Shown here: positions 11,738 through 28,178 of the stretch, piece after piece
Layout: each line of letters starts with the position of its first letter
Position numbering within the stretch: the stretch's first letter is position 1
Assembly: GCF_041438865.1 (NCBI RefSeq)
Contig: NZ_CP109450.1
Coordinates: 3,017,001-3,081,000 of the forward strand
DNA length: 64,000 nucleotides
Source of the DNA: Streptomyces sp. NBC_01471
GTDB taxonomy: Bacteria; Actinomycetota; Actinomycetes; Streptomycetales; Streptomycetaceae
Direction: 5' to 3'
The notes under the pieces: generated by a model
The model's input: the letters and a program-made list of their open reading frames with translations, nothing else
What the model was told of the DNA's origin: nothing
The model's database searches: none
Program-made: the position numbers and the translations under genes

Positions 11738-11896
11738 TGGGTCCTCCTGCGGAGTGGTTCTGTACGCCTTGCTTCATCGGCGCCAGGTGATCTTTGCTGG
11801 GATGCCGGGGCCCGGGGCATACGCCGCATTGCTTGCGCTCTGCGTCGAATGCCCCAGTGGCTCCGGTGATAAGCCTAAAGCGTGGACTCGGAAGAG

Positions 11897-14026
<2,130 letters not shown>

Positions 14027-14064
14027 AAGGCTCAATCTTCTCTCGGTCTCGATGTGGGTAGCGA

Positions 14065-14535
14065 CTACCAGCGGTAGTGCGCGAAGGCCTTGTTGGACTC
14101 GGCCATCTTGTGGGTGTCCTCACGCTTCTTGACAGCAGCGCCAAGACCGTTCGAGGCGTCGAGCAGCTCGTTGGTGAGCCGCTCGGTCATCGTCTTCTCG
14201 CGACGGGCGCGGGAGTAGCCGACGACCCAGCGCAGCGCGAGGGTGGCGGCGCGACCGGGCTTGACCTCGATCGGCACCTGGTAGGTGGCGCCACCGACAC
14301 GGCGGGACTTGACCTCGAGAGACGGCTTGACGTTCTCAAGAGCGCGCTTCAGCGTGATGACCGGGTCGGCGCCGGTCTTCTCGCGAAGGCCCTCCATGGC
14401 GCCGTACACGATCCGCTCGGCGGTGGAACGCTTGCCGTTCAGCAGGATCTTGTTGATCAGCGAGGTGACAAGAGGAGAACCATAGACCGGGTCAATGATG
14501 ACCGGGCGCTTCGGGGCGGGGCCCTTACGAGGCAT
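14065..14535 (-). CDS. rpsG: 30S ribosomal protein S7
   Basis: S7 nucleates assembly of the 30S head and contacts the exit-site tRNA. The 156-residue protein begins [20 protein letters not shown] and contains [15 protein letters not shown] and the C-terminal KAFAHYRW. It begins 2 bases after the rpsL stop and is coupled to it. Confidence 0.98.
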   Translation of the reverse strand: MPRKGPAPKRPVIIDPVYGSPLVTSLINKILLNGKRSTAERIVYGAMEGLREKTGADPVITLKRALENVKPSLEVKSRRVGGATYQVPIEVKPGRAATLALRWVVGYSRARREKTMTERLTNELLDASNGLGAAVKKREDTHKMAESNKAFAHYRW

Positions 14536-14537
14536 TC

Positions 14538-14909
14538 TTACTTCTCCTTCTTGGCGCCGTAGCGGCTGCGGGCCTGCTTGCGGTTCTTGACACCCTGGGT
14601 GTCGAGCGAACCGCGGATGATCTTGTAGCGAACACCGGGCAGGTCCTTCACACGGCCACCACGCACGAGCACGATCGAGTGCTCCTGCAGGTTGTGTCCC
14701 TCACCCGGGATGTACGCCGTGACCTCAATGCCGGAGGTCAGACGGACACGCGCGACCTTACGGAGCGCCGAGTTGGGCTTCTTCGGGGTGGTCGTGAAGA
14801 CACGGGTGCAGACACCACGACGCTGGGGCGAGCCCTCGAGCGCGGGGGTCTTGTTCTTCTCGACCTTGTCCTGCCGGCCCTTCCGGACCAGCTGCTGGAT
14901 CGTAGGCAC
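14538..14909 (-). CDS. rpsL: 30S ribosomal protein S12
   Basis: S12 controls decoding accuracy at the A site. The 123-residue protein starts [15 protein letters not shown] and has the decoding loops [13 protein letters not shown] and [13 protein letters not shown]. The lysines whose mutation gives streptomycin resistance are lysines here (the TPKKPNS and RVKDLPG segments), so the sequence is wild type. It is the first gene of the str operon and is preceded by the shared leader element. Confidence 0.98.
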   Translation of the reverse strand: MPTIQQLVRKGRQDKVEKNKTPALEGSPQRRGVCTRVFTTTPKKPNSALRKVARVRLTSGIEVTAYIPGEGHNLQEHSIVLVRGGRVKDLPGVRYKIIRGSLDTQGVKNRKQARSRYGAKKEK

Positions 14910-14954
14910 TACTTCTCCGGTTTCTGTGTGCCGTGTAGAACTAACCTGGAACCA

Positions 14955-14981
14955 CTCCGACCCACGCGGTCGGGTGTGTCG
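14955..14981 (-). promoter_or_regulatory. Shared r-protein leader element, rpsL copy
   Basis: Twenty-six of 27 bases match the element at 3128-3154 in front of rpsJ. On the minus strand it forms CCGACC-GCGTG-GGTCGG. The only change is C to T (plus strand) at the base next to the stem, outside the paired region. It lies 45 bases before the rpsL start. Confidence 0.6.
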
Positions 14982-15218
14982 AATACTGCAGACCTCCGCC
15001 GAGATGGCGGAAAGGTCACAGATTGCGGTGGTCGCTTACAGCTCGTCATGCGGTTGAGGACACGCACAGGAGCCAGGGCACACCCCAGGCACAAGGTCAG
15101 AGCGTACCTACCGCATCGGCTGCGGTCAAAACAAATGCCCACGCGGGCGGACAGACCGCCCTGGCCCGGCACGGAGCGGGCCGGTACGGGCCCCGCGCCG
15201 CCCTGGAGCGGGTACGCC

Positions 15219-15252
15219 GCAGGGCGGCCACCCCGGAGGATGACCGCCCTGC
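15219..15252 (-). terminator. rpoC terminator hairpin
   Basis: GCAGGGCGG (15219-15227) pairs with CCGCCCTGC (15244-15252) around a 16-base loop, starting 15 bases after the rpoC stop. There is no clear U-run. Confidence 0.7.
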
Positions 15253-15266
15253 GCCGAGCGACTCGC

Positions 15267-19166
<3,900 letters not shown>

Positions 19167-19257
19167 TTGTCGTCAATCCCTCTTTCGGGGGTTCGAGCCC
19201 CTCGCGTCAGCGAGAAAAATGGGCACTTCAGCAATGGTCTGAACGGGTCCGGGGAGA

Positions 19258-19286
19258 GCCGGCCGCCTCAGAGCGAGGCGGCCGGC
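19258..19286 (-). promoter_or_regulatory. Perfect 12-bp hairpin between rpoB and rpoC
   Basis: The 12-base arm 19258-19269 (GCCGGCCGCCTC) pairs with 19275-19286 around a five-base loop, 7 bases after the rpoB stop. No U-run follows on the minus strand, so it is more likely a processing, stability or partial-termination element than a full terminator. It could adjust beta' yield relative to beta. Confidence 0.65.
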
Positions 19287-19293
19287 CAACCCG

Positions 19294-22200
19294 TCAGACC
19301 TCTTCGACGCTGCTCGGCTCTCGCCGGGACAGGTCGATACCGAGCTCCTCCGCTGCACGGAAGACGTCCTCGTCCGTGTCGCGCATCTCGATGGACATGC
19401 CGTCCGAGGACAGCACCTCCACGTTGAGGCAGAGCGACTGCATCTCCTTGATGAGCACCTTGAAGGACTCGGGAATGCCGGGCTCGGGGATGTTCTCGCC
19501 CTTGACGATGGCCTCGTAGACCTTCACGCGGCCGGTCACGTCGTCGGACTTGATCGTCAGCAGCTCCTGGAGGGCGTACGCGGCGCCATAAGCCTCCAGC
19601 GCCCACACCTCCATCTCTCCGAAGCGCTGTCCACCGAACTGAGCCTTACCACCCAGCGGCTGCTGGGTGATCATCGAGTACGGACCGGTCGAACGCGCGT
19701 GCAGCTTGTCGTCGACCAGGTGGTGGAGCTTGAGGATGTACATGTACCCGACCGAGACCGGGTCCGGGAACGGCTCGCCGGAGCGGCCGTCGAACATCCG
19801 GGCCTTGCCGGACGGGAGGACCATGCGGTCGCCGTCGCGGTTCGGGATGGTGGACTCGAAGAGACCGGAGATCTCGTCCTCGCGCGCACCGTCGAAGACC
19901 GGGGTGGCGACGTTGGTGCCGGGGGCGACGTCGTCGGCGCCGATGGACTTGAGGCGCTCCATCCACTCCTCGTTGCCCTCGACCTTCCAGCCCTGGCTGG
20001 CGAGCCAGCCGAGGTGGATCTCCAGGACCTGGCCCGGGTTCATCCGGGACGGGACACCCAGCGGGTTGAGGATGATGTCGACCGGGGTTCCGTCCTCCAG
20101 GAACGGCATGTCCTCGATCGGCAGGATCTTCGAGATGACGCCCTTGTTGCCGTGACGGCCGGCGAGCTTGTCACCGTCGGTGATCTTGCGCTTCTGCGCG
20201 ACGTAGACGCGGACCAGCTGGTTCACGCCCGGCGGCAGCTCGTCGCCCTCTTCGCGGTCGAAGACGCGGACGCCGATGACCTTGCCGATCTCACCGTGCG
20301 GCACCTTCAGCGAGGTGTCGCGCACTTCGCGCGCCTTCTCGCCGAAGATCGCGCGGAGCAGGCGCTCCTCCGGGGTGAGCTCGGTCTCGCCCTTGGGCGT
20401 GACCTTGCCGACCAGGATGTCGCCGGCGACGACGTCGGCACCGATACGGATGATGCCGCGCTCGTCGAGGTCGGCGAGGACCTCTTCGGAGACGTTCGGG
20501 ATGTCCCGGGTGATCTCCTCCGGGCCGAGCTTGGTGTCACGGGCGTCGACCTCGTGCTCCTCGATGTGGATCGAGGAGAGGACATCGTCCTGCACGAGGC
20601 GCTGCGACAGGATGATCGCGTCCTCGTAGTTGTGACCTTCCCACGGCATGAAGGCGACAAGGAGGTTCTTGCCGAGCGCCATCTCGCCGTTCTCGGTCGC
20701 CGGACCGTCGGCCAGCACCTGGCTCTCGATCACGCGGTCGCCCTCGTTGACGACGACCTTCTGGTTGACCGATGTGCCCTGGTTCGAGCGGGAGAACTTG
20801 GCGATGCGGTACGTGGAGTACGTGCCGTCGTCGTTGGCGATGGTGATGTAGTCCGCGGATACCTCCTGGACCACACCGTCCTTCTCCGCCTTGAGGACGT
20901 CACCGGCGTCGACCGCGCAGCGGTACTCCATGCCGGTGCCGACCAGCGGCGCCTCGGACTGGATCAGCGGCACGGCCTGACGCATCATGTTCGCGCCCAT
21001 GAGGGCACGGTTGGCGTCGTCGTGCTCGAGGAACGGGATCATGGCGGTCGCGACCGACACCATCTGGCGCGGCGAGACATCCATGTAGTCGACGTCGTCG
21101 CCGGGGATGTAGTCGACCTCGCCACCACGGCGGCGGACCAGGACGCGCGGTTCGGTGAACCGCATGTCCTCGGAGAGCGTCGCGTTGGCCTGGGCGATGA
21201 CGAAGCGGTCTTCCTCGTCGGCCGTCAGGTAGTCGACGTCGTCGGTGACGACACCTTCGACGACCTTGCGGTACGGCGTCTCGACGAAGCCGAACGCGTT
21301 GACCCGGCCGTACGAGGCGAGCGAACCGATCAGACCGATGTTCGGGCCTTCGGGCGTCTCGATCGGGCACATGCGTCCGTAGTGGGACGGGTGCACGTCA
21401 CGGACCTCGAAGCCGGCCCGCTCACGGGAGAGACCACCCGGGCCAAGAGCCGACAGGCGGCGCTTGTGGGTGAGACCCGACAGCGGGTTGTTCTGGTCCA
21501 TGAACTGGGACAGCTGGCTGGTGCCGAAGAACTCCTTGATGGAGGCGACGACGGGCCGGATGTTGATCAGGGTCTGCGGCGTGATCGCCTCGACGTCCTG
21601 GGTCGTCATGCGCTCACGCACGACGCGCTCCATCCGGGCCAGGCCGGTACGGACCTGGTTCTGGATGAGCTCGCCGACGTTCCGCAGACGGCGGTTGCCG
21701 AAGTGGTCGATGTCGTCGGTCTCGACGACGATCTGACGGCCGGACTCGCCCACCGTCTCGGTCTCGCCGGCGTGCAGCTTGACCAGGTACTTGATGGTGG
21801 CGATGACGTCGTCGCTGGTGAGGACACCGGCGTCGAGCGGCTCGTCGGCGCCGAGCTTCTTGTTCACCTTGTAGCGGCCGACCTTCGCGAGGTCGTAGCG
21901 CTTCGGGTTGAAGTAGAGGTTCTCGAGCAGCGTCTGAGCAGCCTCACGCGTGGGCGGCTCGCCCGGACGCAGCTTGCGGTAGATGTCGAGCAGTGCGTCG
22001 TCCTGGCCCTGGGTGTGGTCCTTCTCCAGGGTGGCGCGCATCGACTCGTACTCGCCGAACTCTTCGAGGATCTGCTCAGTGGTCCAGCCGAGAGCCTTGA
22101 GGAGGACGGTGACGGACTGCTTGCGCTTGCGGTCGATGCGGACACCGACCATGTCGCGCTTGTCGATCTCCATCTCCAGCCAGGCACCCCGGGACGGGAT

Positions 22201-22776
22201 GATCTTGGCCGAGAAGATGTCCTTGTCGGACGTCTTGTCGATGGAGGAGTCGAAGTAGACACCGGGCGAACGGACGAGCTGCGACACCACGACACGCTCG
22301 GTGCCGTTGATGACGAAGGTGCCCTTGTTGGTCATGAGCGGGAAATCGCCCATGAAGACCGTCTGAGACTTGATCTCACCGGTCTCGTTGTTGGTGAACT
22401 CGGCCGTGACGAAGAGCGGCGCAGCGAACGTGAAGTCGCGGTCCTTGCACTCGTCGATCGAGTTCTTCGGGGGCTCGAAACGGTGGTCGCGGAACGTCAG
22501 CGACATCGACCCCGAGAAGTCCTCGATCGGCGAGATCTCTTCGAAGATCTCTTCCAGACCGGACTTGGTGGGAACGTCCTGTCCGCTCTCGAGAGCGGCC
22601 TCGACGCGACCCTTCCAAGCGGCATTCCCGAGCAGCCAGTCAAAGCTCTCGGTCTGCAGCGCAAGGAGGTTCGGAACCTCGAGGGGCTCCCTGATCTTTG
22701 CAAAGGAGATGCGCAGCGGGGCGGTGCTGGCGCCGTTGTTCGTATTGGAGGTCGAGGCGTTGCGCGAGGCGGCCAA
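19294..22776 (-). CDS. rpoB: DNA-directed RNA polymerase subunit beta
   Basis: Catalytic beta subunit, 1160 residues from a TTG start (LAASRNAS...), which matches the usual streptomycete N-terminus. GAAGGA lies about ten bases upstream. A longer open frame upstream is leader sequence. The rifampicin-binding cluster around residues 415-450 reads [18 protein letters not shown] followed by [14 protein letters not shown], which is the sensitive type. The C-terminal [20 protein letters not shown] is conserved. Confidence 0.99.
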   Translation of the reverse strand: MAASRNASTSNTNNGASTAPLRISFAKIREPLEVPNLLALQTESFDWLLGNAAWKGRVEAALESGQDVPTKSGLEEIFEEISPIEDFSGSMSLTFRDHRFEPPKNSIDECKDRDFTFAAPLFVTAEFTNNETGEIKSQTVFMGDFPLMTNKGTFVINGTERVVVSQLVRSPGVYFDSSIDKTSDKDIFSAKIIPSRGAWLEMEIDKRDMVGVRIDRKRKQSVTVLLKALGWTTEQILEEFGEYESMRATLEKDHTQGQDDALLDIYRKLRPGEPPTREAAQTLLENLYFNPKRYDLAKVGRYKVNKKLGADEPLDAGVLTSDDVIATIKYLVKLHAGETETVGESGRQIVVETDDIDHFGNRRLRNVGELIQNQVRTGLARMERVVRERMTTQDVEAITPQTLINIRPVVASIKEFFGTSQLSQFMDQNNPLSGLTHKRRLSALGPGGLSRERAGFEVRDVHPSHYGRMCPIETPEGPNIGLIGSLASYGRVNAFGFVETPYRKVVEGVVTDDVDYLTADEEDRFVIAQANATLSEDMRFTEPRVLVRRRGGEVDYIPGDDVDYMDVSPRQMVSVATAMIPFLEHDDANRALMGANMMRQAVPLIQSEAPLVGTGMEYRCAVDAGDVLKAEKDGVVQEVSADYITIANDDGTYSTYRIAKFSRSNQGTSVNQKVVVNEGDRVIESQVLADGPATENGEMALGKNLLVAFMPWEGHNYEDAIILSQRLVQDDVLSSIHIEEHEVDARDTKLGPEEITRDIPNVSEEVLADLDERGIIRIGADVVAGDILVGKVTPKGETELTPEERLLRAIFGEKAREVRDTSLKVPHGEIGKVIGVRVFDREEGDELPPGVNQLVRVYVAQKRKITDGDKLAGRHGNKGVISKILPIEDMPFLEDGTPVDIILNPLGVPSRMNPGQVLEIHLGWLASQGWKVEGNEEWMERLKSIGADDVAPGTNVATPVFDGAREDEISGLFESTIPNRDGDRMVLPSGKARMFDGRSGEPFPDPVSVGYMYILKLHHLVDDKLHARSTGPYSMITQQPLGGKAQFGGQRFGEMEVWALEAYGAAYALQELLTIKSDDVTGRVKVYEAIVKGENIPEPGIPESFKVLIKEMQSLCLNVEVLSSDGMSIEMRDTDEDVFRAAEELGIDLSRREPSSVEEV

Positions 22777-23328
22777 GAGGGGGTCCTTCCGAGGGCTCGG
22801 ACTCACTACGCGCGTACCGGTCCCAAGCGGGGCACAGAGAGAGACATCCCAGGTCAGGGAGGGCAGTCGTCGATGCTCAAGCGTGGGCATGCCCCTGGTG
22901 ACGGGCAGGAGGCAGCTAACAGGCAGCGCAAAGGGTCAGTGTAGCCACTGGGCTCACTGATGTCCAGAGCGGGTTCTGGGAGACCCTCATTCTTCTTCTC
23001 AACACCTGCGTCAAAGCTTCCCTCTTCGTCGCCGATCCATGCCTCGGATACGGATCGATGTGACGACGCGTCCTGAGAATTGCGCGCTCCGTGCGGTTCG
23101 TCAAGGCCCCCCACCCCTCGGGGGTCGCCGTCGGCCACGCTGCGGGAGCGAGAGGGGGCACCAGGGCCCGGCGCGCAACGAAGATCACCATACTCGCCAC
23201 GACGGGAAGAGCAAGGCAGGCAGGAGGGCGTCAGGCACGCGAAAGGGCGACCACCCGGATGGGTGATCGCCCTTCACTGTGCAGGTGTACGCCGAGGGCG
23301 TACGAGGGAGTCCGGGGACTCCCGGGAA
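22777..23328 (-). promoter_or_regulatory. rplL-rpoB intergenic region
   Basis: 552 bases with no supported gene. It contains the rplL hairpin at 23243-23274 and presumably an rpoBC promoter. A TTGACG hexamer on the minus strand at 23009-23014 is followed 17 bases later by AATGAG (22986-22991), which is a weak promoter match. The short open frames here have no recognisable product. Confidence 0.4.
23243..23274 (-). terminator. Terminator or attenuator between rplL and rpoB
   Basis: A 14-position stem (23243-23256 with 23261-23274) has one mismatch and a four-base loop, 54 bases after the rplL stop. Position and strength fit the partial terminator known to lower rpoB relative to rplJL in other bacteria. 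Confidence 0.7.
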
Positions 23329-23712
23329 TTACTTGACCTCGACCGAGGCGCCGGCGCCCTTGAGGGACTCGGCAGCCTTCTCAGCGGCCTCCTTGGCGAC
23401 CTTCTCGAGGACGGGCTTCGGGGCGCCGTCCACGAGGTCCTTGGCCTCCTTGAGGCCCAGCGAGGTCAGCTCACGCACGACCTTGATGACCTGGATCTTC
23501 TTGTCGCCGGCACCGGTGAGGATGACGTCGAACTCGTCCTGCTCCTCCGGGGCCTCGGCGGCGGCAGCGGCGCCACCGGCGGCGGCAACGGCGACCGGGG
23601 CGGCAGCCTTGACGTCGAACTTCTCCTCGAAGGCCTTGACGAACTCGGAGAGCTCGATGAGGGTCAGGTTCTCGAACTGCTCAAGCAGGTCGTCCTGGGA
23701 CAGCTTCGCCAT
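23329..23712 (-). CDS. rplL: 50S ribosomal protein L7/L12
   Basis: Stalk protein that recruits translational GTPases. 127 residues from [18 protein letters not shown]. The Ala-rich hinge [20 protein letters not shown] separates the dimer domain from the C-terminal GTPase-binding domain ([20 protein letters not shown]). The upstream part of the open frame belongs to rplJ. It follows rplJ after 82 bases. Confidence 0.98.
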   Translation of the reverse strand: MAKLSQDDLLEQFENLTLIELSEFVKAFEEKFDVKAAAPVAVAAAGGAAAAAEAPEEQDEFDVILTGAGDKKIQVIKVVRELTSLGLKEAKDLVDGAPKPVLEKVAKEAAEKAAESLKGAGASVEVK

Positions 23713-23794
23713 GATGGCGTCCTTCCACGTTTTCGGCAGGTGCCGGGTGTATATGACGGCGGGCGTACGGGGCCCGCTGCGACGCGAAGCCGAA

Positions 23795-24352
23795 TTACTC
23801 GGCGTCGGCCTCGGCGGGAGCCGGCGTACCGGCACCGCCCTGCTCGACCTTGGCGCGAAGAGCGTCCGCGGTGCGGACGAACTCCGACAGCGGGGCCTGG
23901 AAAGTCGCCGCGGCCTTGGCCATCGACGCCTTGATTCCACCGGCCACCTTGGCGAGCAGAACCTCGCGGGACTCGAGGTCCGCGAGCTTCTTGATCTCAT
24001 CCGCGGACAGCGCCTTACCATCAAGGACACCGCCCTTGATGACGAGGTTGGGGTTCTCCTTGGCGAAGTCACGAAGACCCTTCGCCGACTCCACCGGGTC
24101 ACCGGTGACGAAGGCAACCGCCGTCGGACCTGCGAACAGGTCGTCCAGCGTGTTGATCCCGGCCTCGTTGGCCGCGATCTTGGTCAGCGTGTTCTTCACC
24201 ACGGCGTACTGGGCGTTCTCACCGAGCGAACGGCGCAGCTGCTTGAGCTGGGCCACGGTGAGACCCCGGTACTCGGTCAGCACAGCGGCGTTCGAGCTGC
24301 GGAACTTGTCCGCCAGCTCGGCTACCGCGGCAGCCTTGTCGGGCCTTGCCAT
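23795..24352 (-). CDS. rplJ: 50S ribosomal protein L10
   Basis: Base of the ribosomal stalk; binds 23S rRNA and L7/L12 dimers and usually represses its own operon through the leader RNA. 185 residues from [34 protein letters not shown] is the conserved N-terminal rRNA-binding helix. The C-terminal Ala/Pro tail is typical of actinobacteria. The open frame extends upstream into the leader without L10 character. Confidence 0.97.
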   Translation of the reverse strand: MARPDKAAAVAELADKFRSSNAAVLTEYRGLTVAQLKQLRRSLGENAQYAVVKNTLTKIAANEAGINTLDDLFAGPTAVAFVTGDPVESAKGLRDFAKENPNLVIKGGVLDGKALSADEIKKLADLESREVLLAKVAGGIKASMAKAAATFQAPLSEFVRTADALRAKVEQGGAGTPAPAEADAE

Positions 24353-24540
24353 AGAGCGTCGGCCTCCTTCCGGGTGATGAGGACCGCTCAGAAGGGGCTG
24401 GACAGACGAAACGCCCCGGCACAGGTGCACGGGGCGCGAGCTCGACCGGACGAGTCCGGGAGCACTTCCACGATCACCTGCGCGAGTCGCCCGCATCCAG
24501 CGGATCCTTCGGCCACCGCGCCCTCTTACGAGCACACGGC
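24353..24540 (-). ncRNA. Probable L10 leader region
   Basis: The rplJ leader contains a seven-pair hairpin (24412-24418 with 24430-24436) and other GC-rich inverted segments. In other bacteria L10 binds such a leader. The assignment rests mainly on position; I cannot trace the full consensus structure by eye. Confidence 0.35.
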
Positions 24541-24619
24541 AACGACCAGCGGTCTTTGGCTTCCTCGGAAGAGTACGCGAGCAGGGGCACGGCGGGCAAA
24601 TCCGTTCCGCGGCAGCTGA

Positions 24620-25558
24620 TTAAGCACCCGGCGCGGGGGTAGAGGGCGGCGTCTTCACCAGCTCGGTGAAGTCCACGGTGTCGCCCGCGGGCGGCTCGTC
24701 GGCCCGTACCGCCGCGCCGTAGCCGGAGTAGTACACGGTGGCGCTGTACGTCCCCGTCCTCAGCCTGCCACGCTCGGTCTTCTTCACCAGCAGGTCGTTC
24801 CGGTCGACCCAGATGTCGACCGTCTCGGTGCTGATCCCGGCGGCGGTCAGCTCGGCCTTGAACGCCTTCAGCCCGGCCGCTCCGAGCGCCGAGTCCCGTT
24901 CCGTCAGCGCGGCGACATCGACCGTGCCCGAGTAGTGCGTGGCCGGCACGCCCCGGATCTCGTCGCGTCCGGCACGCCGCACATCGCCCGAGGCGAGCAG
25001 CGCCTTCACGCCCTGGTCGGGTGCCGTCTTCTGCATCTGCGCCCGCATCGCGGCGCCGGAGGCCCCCATGAGCCGGGAGAGGTCCGCGTAGCCGTATCTG
25101 ATCCAGCGCCTGCCGCCGGTCCGCGCGGCGAAGCCCTGGCCCATGTCGGCGTAGTAGGCGTCGTGCCGGTAGCGGGCCCTGATCGTGCGGTCCGCGCCCG
25201 CCTGCCGCAGCGCGCCTGCCAGGGTGCCGCCGGTGTACGTGATGTCCAGGGCGCCCGTGACACCGCTGCCCCAGGCGACGGTGCCCTTGACCCGGGTGGA
25301 CATCTCGGGGCCCAGCACGGTCGTCCCCTCGACCCTGGCGGACCGGGCGTGGTCCGTGCTCCGGTCGACGGCCCGCAGCGCGGTGACGGAGCCGTCCGCC
25401 GCCGTCCGCTCCGGCGCCGAGGAGCCCGCGCCACCGCCCGTACCGCCTGCGCCACCCCCGCTGCCGCCGCCGCCCGCCGAGCAGCCCGCCAGCGCGGCGG
25501 CCAGCGCCATGGCTGTCACGGCCGCCCCGCGCCCCCGCCGTACCGCCGTGCCGCCCAT
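24620..25558 (-). CDS. Lipoprotein, LppX/LolA-like beta-barrel type
   Basis: 312 residues from MGGTAVRRGRGAAVTAM. A short signal peptide ends in the lipobox LAGC, followed by a Gly/Ser linker, so it is a Sec-exported membrane-anchored lipoprotein. The mature part has alternating strands, for example VKGTVAWGSGVTGALDITYT and RGVPATHYSGTVDVAAL, like the LppX/LprG and LolA half-barrels that bind lipids. This resemblance is by eye. It lies between rplJ and rplA, with the L11-L1 terminator on its upstream side, so it has its own promoter. It is an unusual insertion between ribosomal operons but appears in the same place in other streptomycetes as I recall. Confidence 0.8.
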   Translation of the reverse strand: MGGTAVRRGRGAAVTAMALAAALAGCSAGGGGSGGGAGGTGGGAGSSAPERTAADGSVTALRAVDRSTDHARSARVEGTTVLGPEMSTRVKGTVAWGSGVTGALDITYTGGTLAGALRQAGADRTIRARYRHDAYYADMGQGFAARTGGRRWIRYGYADLSRLMGASGAAMRAQMQKTAPDQGVKALLASGDVRRAGRDEIRGVPATHYSGTVDVAALTERDSALGAAGLKAFKAELTAAGISTETVDIWVDRNDLLVKKTERGRLRTGTYSATVYYSGYGAAVRADEPPAGDTVDFTELVKTPPSTPAPGA

Positions 25559-25695
25559 GAACTGCCCGCCCCTCAGGTCCCGTTGGTCGCACAGGCCATT
25601 GTGCCGGGGCGGCGGGCGGGCGTCCGGCAAAGGCGGGAAGTCCGGTCAGCCCGGAGAGTTCAGCGGTACGGAAGCGGCGGAGGCAACGCAAAAGG

Positions 25696-25733
25696 GCCGG
25701 GCCCCGCACCTCCGGAGAGGTGCGGGGCCCGGC
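25696..25733 (-). terminator. rplK-rplA terminator
   Basis: A perfect 17-pair GC stem (25696-25712 with 25717-25733) with a four-base loop, followed on the minus strand by CUUUU. It is a textbook intrinsic terminator 42 bases after rplA. Confidence 0.93.
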
Positions 25734-25775
25734 TCACAGCACGCGTGTCCCGCGGCTGCCTGCCGATCCGGAGGA

Positions 25776-26498
25776 TCAGACGGCGGCCGGGTCCTCCTCG
25801 ACGAGGAGGTTGCGGGTGCGGTTGGAGTCCAGCGGGATGCCGGGGCCCATCGTGGTGGCCAGCGTGGCCTTCTTGATGTAGCGGCCCTTGGCGGCCGACG
25901 GCTTCAGACGGAGGACTTCCTCCAGCGCGGCGGCGTAGTTCTCGACCAGCTTCGTCTCGTCGAAGGAGACCTTGCCGATGATGAAGTGCAGGTTCGAGTG
26001 CTTGTCGACACGGAACTCGATCTTGCCGCCCTTGATGTCCGTGACAGCCTTCGTCACGTCCGGGGTGACCGTTCCGGTCTTCGGGTTCGGCATGAGCCCA
26101 CGCGGACCGAGCACGCGGCCGAGGCGGCCGACCTTGCCCATGAGGTCCGGGGTGGCGACGACGGCGTCGAAGTCCAGACGGCCCTTCGCCACCTCGTCGA
26201 TGAGCTCGTCGGCGCCGACGATGTCGGCGCCCGCGGCCTCCGCGGCCGCAGCACGGTCACCGGTCGCGAAGACCAGGACCCGGGCGGTCTTGCCGGTGCC
26301 GTGCGGCAGGTTCACGGTGCCGCGGACCATCTGGTCGGCCTTGCGCGGGTCGACGCCCAGACGCATGGCGACCTCGACGGTGCCGTCGAACTTGGTCGCG
26401 GAGGTGTCCTTGGCGAGGCGGACGGCTTCGAGCGGGGCGTACAGCTTGTCCGCGTCGACCTTGGCGTCCGCAGCGCGGAGAGTCTTGCTGCGCTTCAC
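25776..26498 (-). CDS. rplA: 50S ribosomal protein L1
   Basis: L1 forms the mobile stalk at the exit site and binds 23S rRNA. 240 residues from a GTG ([15 protein letters not shown]), with AGGAG spaced five bases upstream deciding the start; the longer frame has no such site. The conserved core includes [31 protein letters not shown] and the C-terminal TMGPGIPLD. It follows rplK after 79 bases. Confidence 0.97.
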   Translation of the reverse strand: MKRSKTLRAADAKVDADKLYAPLEAVRLAKDTSATKFDGTVEVAMRLGVDPRKADQMVRGTVNLPHGTGKTARVLVFATGDRAAAAEAAGADIVGADELIDEVAKGRLDFDAVVATPDLMGKVGRLGRVLGPRGLMPNPKTGTVTPDVTKAVTDIKGGKIEFRVDKHSNLHFIIGKVSFDETKLVENYAAALEEVLRLKPSAAKGRYIKKATLATTMGPGIPLDSNRTRNLLVEEDPAAV

Positions 26499-26577
26499 TT
26501 CTGCTCCTAGATGGGGAGTGGGAGTCGTGGTGCGGGCCGGCGCTGGCCCTACCACTGTGGTGCGGAGGGGGGCTTGA

Positions 26578-27012
26578 TCAGCCCTCGACCGTGACGCCCA
26601 TGGAACGGGCGGTGCCGGCGATGATCTTGGCCGCGGCCTCGATGTCGTTGGCGTTCAGGTCGGGCATCTTGGTCGTGGCGATCTCGCGGACCTGCTCGCC
26701 GGTGAGCTTGGCGACCTTGGTCTTGTGCGGCTCGCCGGAGCCCTTCTCCACGCCCGCGGCCTTGAGGATCAGCTTCGCGGCCGGCGGGGTCTTGGTGATG
26801 AAGGTGAAGGAGCGGTCCTCGTAGACCGTGATCTCCACCGGCACGACCATGCCACGCTGCGACTCGGTCGCCGCGTTGTAGGCCTTGCAGAACTCCATGA
26901 TGTTGACGCCGTGCTGGCCCAGCGCGGGGCCGACCGGCGGAGCCGGGTTGGCCGCGCCGGCCTTGATCTGGAGCTTGATAAGCCCCGTGACCTTCTTCTT
27001 CTTGGGAGGCAT
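26578..27012 (-). CDS. rplK: 50S ribosomal protein L11
   Basis: L11 binds the GTPase-associated centre of 23S rRNA and is required for RelA activation and thiostrepton binding. 144 residues with the N-terminal [20 protein letters not shown] proline-rich segment and C-terminal rRNA-binding domain ([11 protein letters not shown]). It lies just after the strong nusG terminator, so it should have its own promoter between 27013 and 27107. Confidence 0.98.
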   Translation of the reverse strand: MPPKKKKVTGLIKLQIKAGAANPAPPVGPALGQHGVNIMEFCKAYNAATESQRGMVVPVEITVYEDRSFTFITKTPPAAKLILKAAGVEKGSGEPHKTKVAKLTGEQVREIATTKMPDLNANDIEAAAKIIAGTARSMGVTVEG

Positions 27013-27112
27013 TGCTCTCTCCGGGTCCTAGTGAGAGTGTTTCGCCGCCATCCGGTCATCCGGACGGAGGCATACCGCGCAACGATAACGGGTATAGCTG
27101 CGCGACCAAAAA

Positions 27113-27156
27113 CCAAGCAGGTCAGACGGCTGCGTGAGCCGGTCTGACCTGCTTGG
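27113..27156 (-). terminator. nusG terminator
   Basis: A 15-pair perfect stem (27113-27127 with 27142-27156) is extended inward by four more pairs after a one-base bulge. On the minus strand it is followed by UUUUU. It lies 43 bases after nusG and should insulate rplK-rplA from secE-nusG transcription. Confidence 0.95.
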
Positions 27157-27198
27157 AAGGTGTGTGTGCCAGAAGCGCTGGGAAGCTCCGGAGAGCTC

Positions 27199-28104
27199 CT
27201 AGTTCTTCTGGATCTGGTCGAAGCTGAGCTCGACCGGGGTCTCGCGGCCGAAGATCTCGACGAGGCCCTTGACCTTCTTCGAGTCGGCGTTGATCTCGTT
27301 GATCGTCGCCTGGAGCGTCGCGAACGGGCCGTCGGTGACGGTGACCGAGTCGCCGACCTCGAAGTCGAGCACCTGGACCTCGACCTTGCGGGCCGGAGCC
27401 GGCTTGCCCTCGGCTTCCGCCGCCTCGCGGGCGGCCTTCTCCTCGGCCTCCGGGGCGAGCATCTTGACGATCTCGTCCAGGGTCAGCGGGTACGGGTCGT
27501 AGGCGTTGCCGACGAAGCCGGTGACTCCGGGGGTGTTGCGGACAACGCCCCAGGACTCGTTGGTGAGGTCCATGCGGACCAGGACGTAACCGGGAAGCTT
27601 GTTCTGGCGGACGTTCTTGCGCTCGCCGTTCTTGATCTGGACGATCTCTTCCTCGGGCACTTCGGCCTGGTAGATGAACTCCTCGACGTTCAGCGAGACG
27701 GCACGCTGTTCCAGGTTGGCCTTCACGCGCTTCTCGTAACCGGCGTACGTGTGGATGACGTACCACTCGCCGGGCAGACCGCGGAGTTCCTGGCGCAGGG
27801 CCTCGACCGGGTCGACCGGGGGGACGTCGGCGGCCTCTTCGGCCGCCTCTTCGTCCCCGGCCTCTTCGACGGCTTCCTCGACCTCGGCCACGGCTTCGGC
27901 ATCCTCGTCGGACTCCGCGACGGCCACAGCCTCGTCCTCGGTGTGCACAGCGGCCTCTTCGGCGGGCTCACCGGCGACGGCGTCGGCAGCTTCGGCCTGG
28001 TCCGGCTTCCCAGCGTCCGCCGCCTCGACGATGTCGAGCTCGTCCTCTGCGGACTCGAAGCTTTCGCCCGGCTCGACGGCCTCGTTCAGGTTCGGGTCAG
28101 ACAC
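27199..28104 (-). CDS. nusG: Transcription antitermination/elongation factor NusG
   Basis: NusG binds RNA polymerase and S10 and modulates pausing and termination. 301 residues from a GTG ([16 protein letters not shown]). The first ~120 residues are a long acidic, Ala/Glu-rich extension typical of Streptomyces NusG. The NGN domain ([21 protein letters not shown]) and the C-terminal KOW domain ([19 protein letters not shown]) follow. An insertion of charged residues lies between the two domains. AGGAAG is 11-16 bases before the start. Confidence 0.96.
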   Translation of the reverse strand: MSDPNLNEAVEPGESFESAEDELDIVEAADAGKPDQAEAADAVAGEPAEEAAVHTEDEAVAVAESDEDAEAVAEVEEAVEEAGDEEAAEEAADVPPVDPVEALRQELRGLPGEWYVIHTYAGYEKRVKANLEQRAVSLNVEEFIYQAEVPEEEIVQIKNGERKNVRQNKLPGYVLVRMDLTNESWGVVRNTPGVTGFVGNAYDPYPLTLDEIVKMLAPEAEEKAAREAAEAEGKPAPARKVEVQVLDFEVGDSVTVTDGPFATLQATINEINADSKKVKGLVEIFGRETPVELSFDQIQKN

Positions 28105-28143
28105 GGTGGCTGCTTCTTCCTGGATACAAATCGGGTGGAACAT

Positions 28144-28175
28144 GCGAAAAAGACGCCGCTCCCGGCGTCTTTCGC
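28144..28175 (-). terminator. Hairpin with U-run between secE and nusG
   Basis: AAAGACGCC (28149-28157) pairs with GGCGTCTTT (28164-28172). On the minus strand the descending arm runs into UUUUU, and outer GCG/CGC can extend it. It looks like an intrinsic terminator placed within the secE-nusG operon, 3 bases after secE, so it may attenuate nusG. Confidence 0.7.
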
Positions 28176-28178
28176 GGA

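Larger units (their letters stand above)
14910..15266. other. Intergenic region between rpoC end and rpsL
   Basis: 357 bases that hold the rpoC terminator at 15219-15252 and the str-operon promoter and leader (14955-14981 element). A CAGTAT hexamer on the minus strand at 14983-14988 is a possible -10 immediately before the leader element. I cannot identify a well-spaced -35. Confidence 0.45.
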
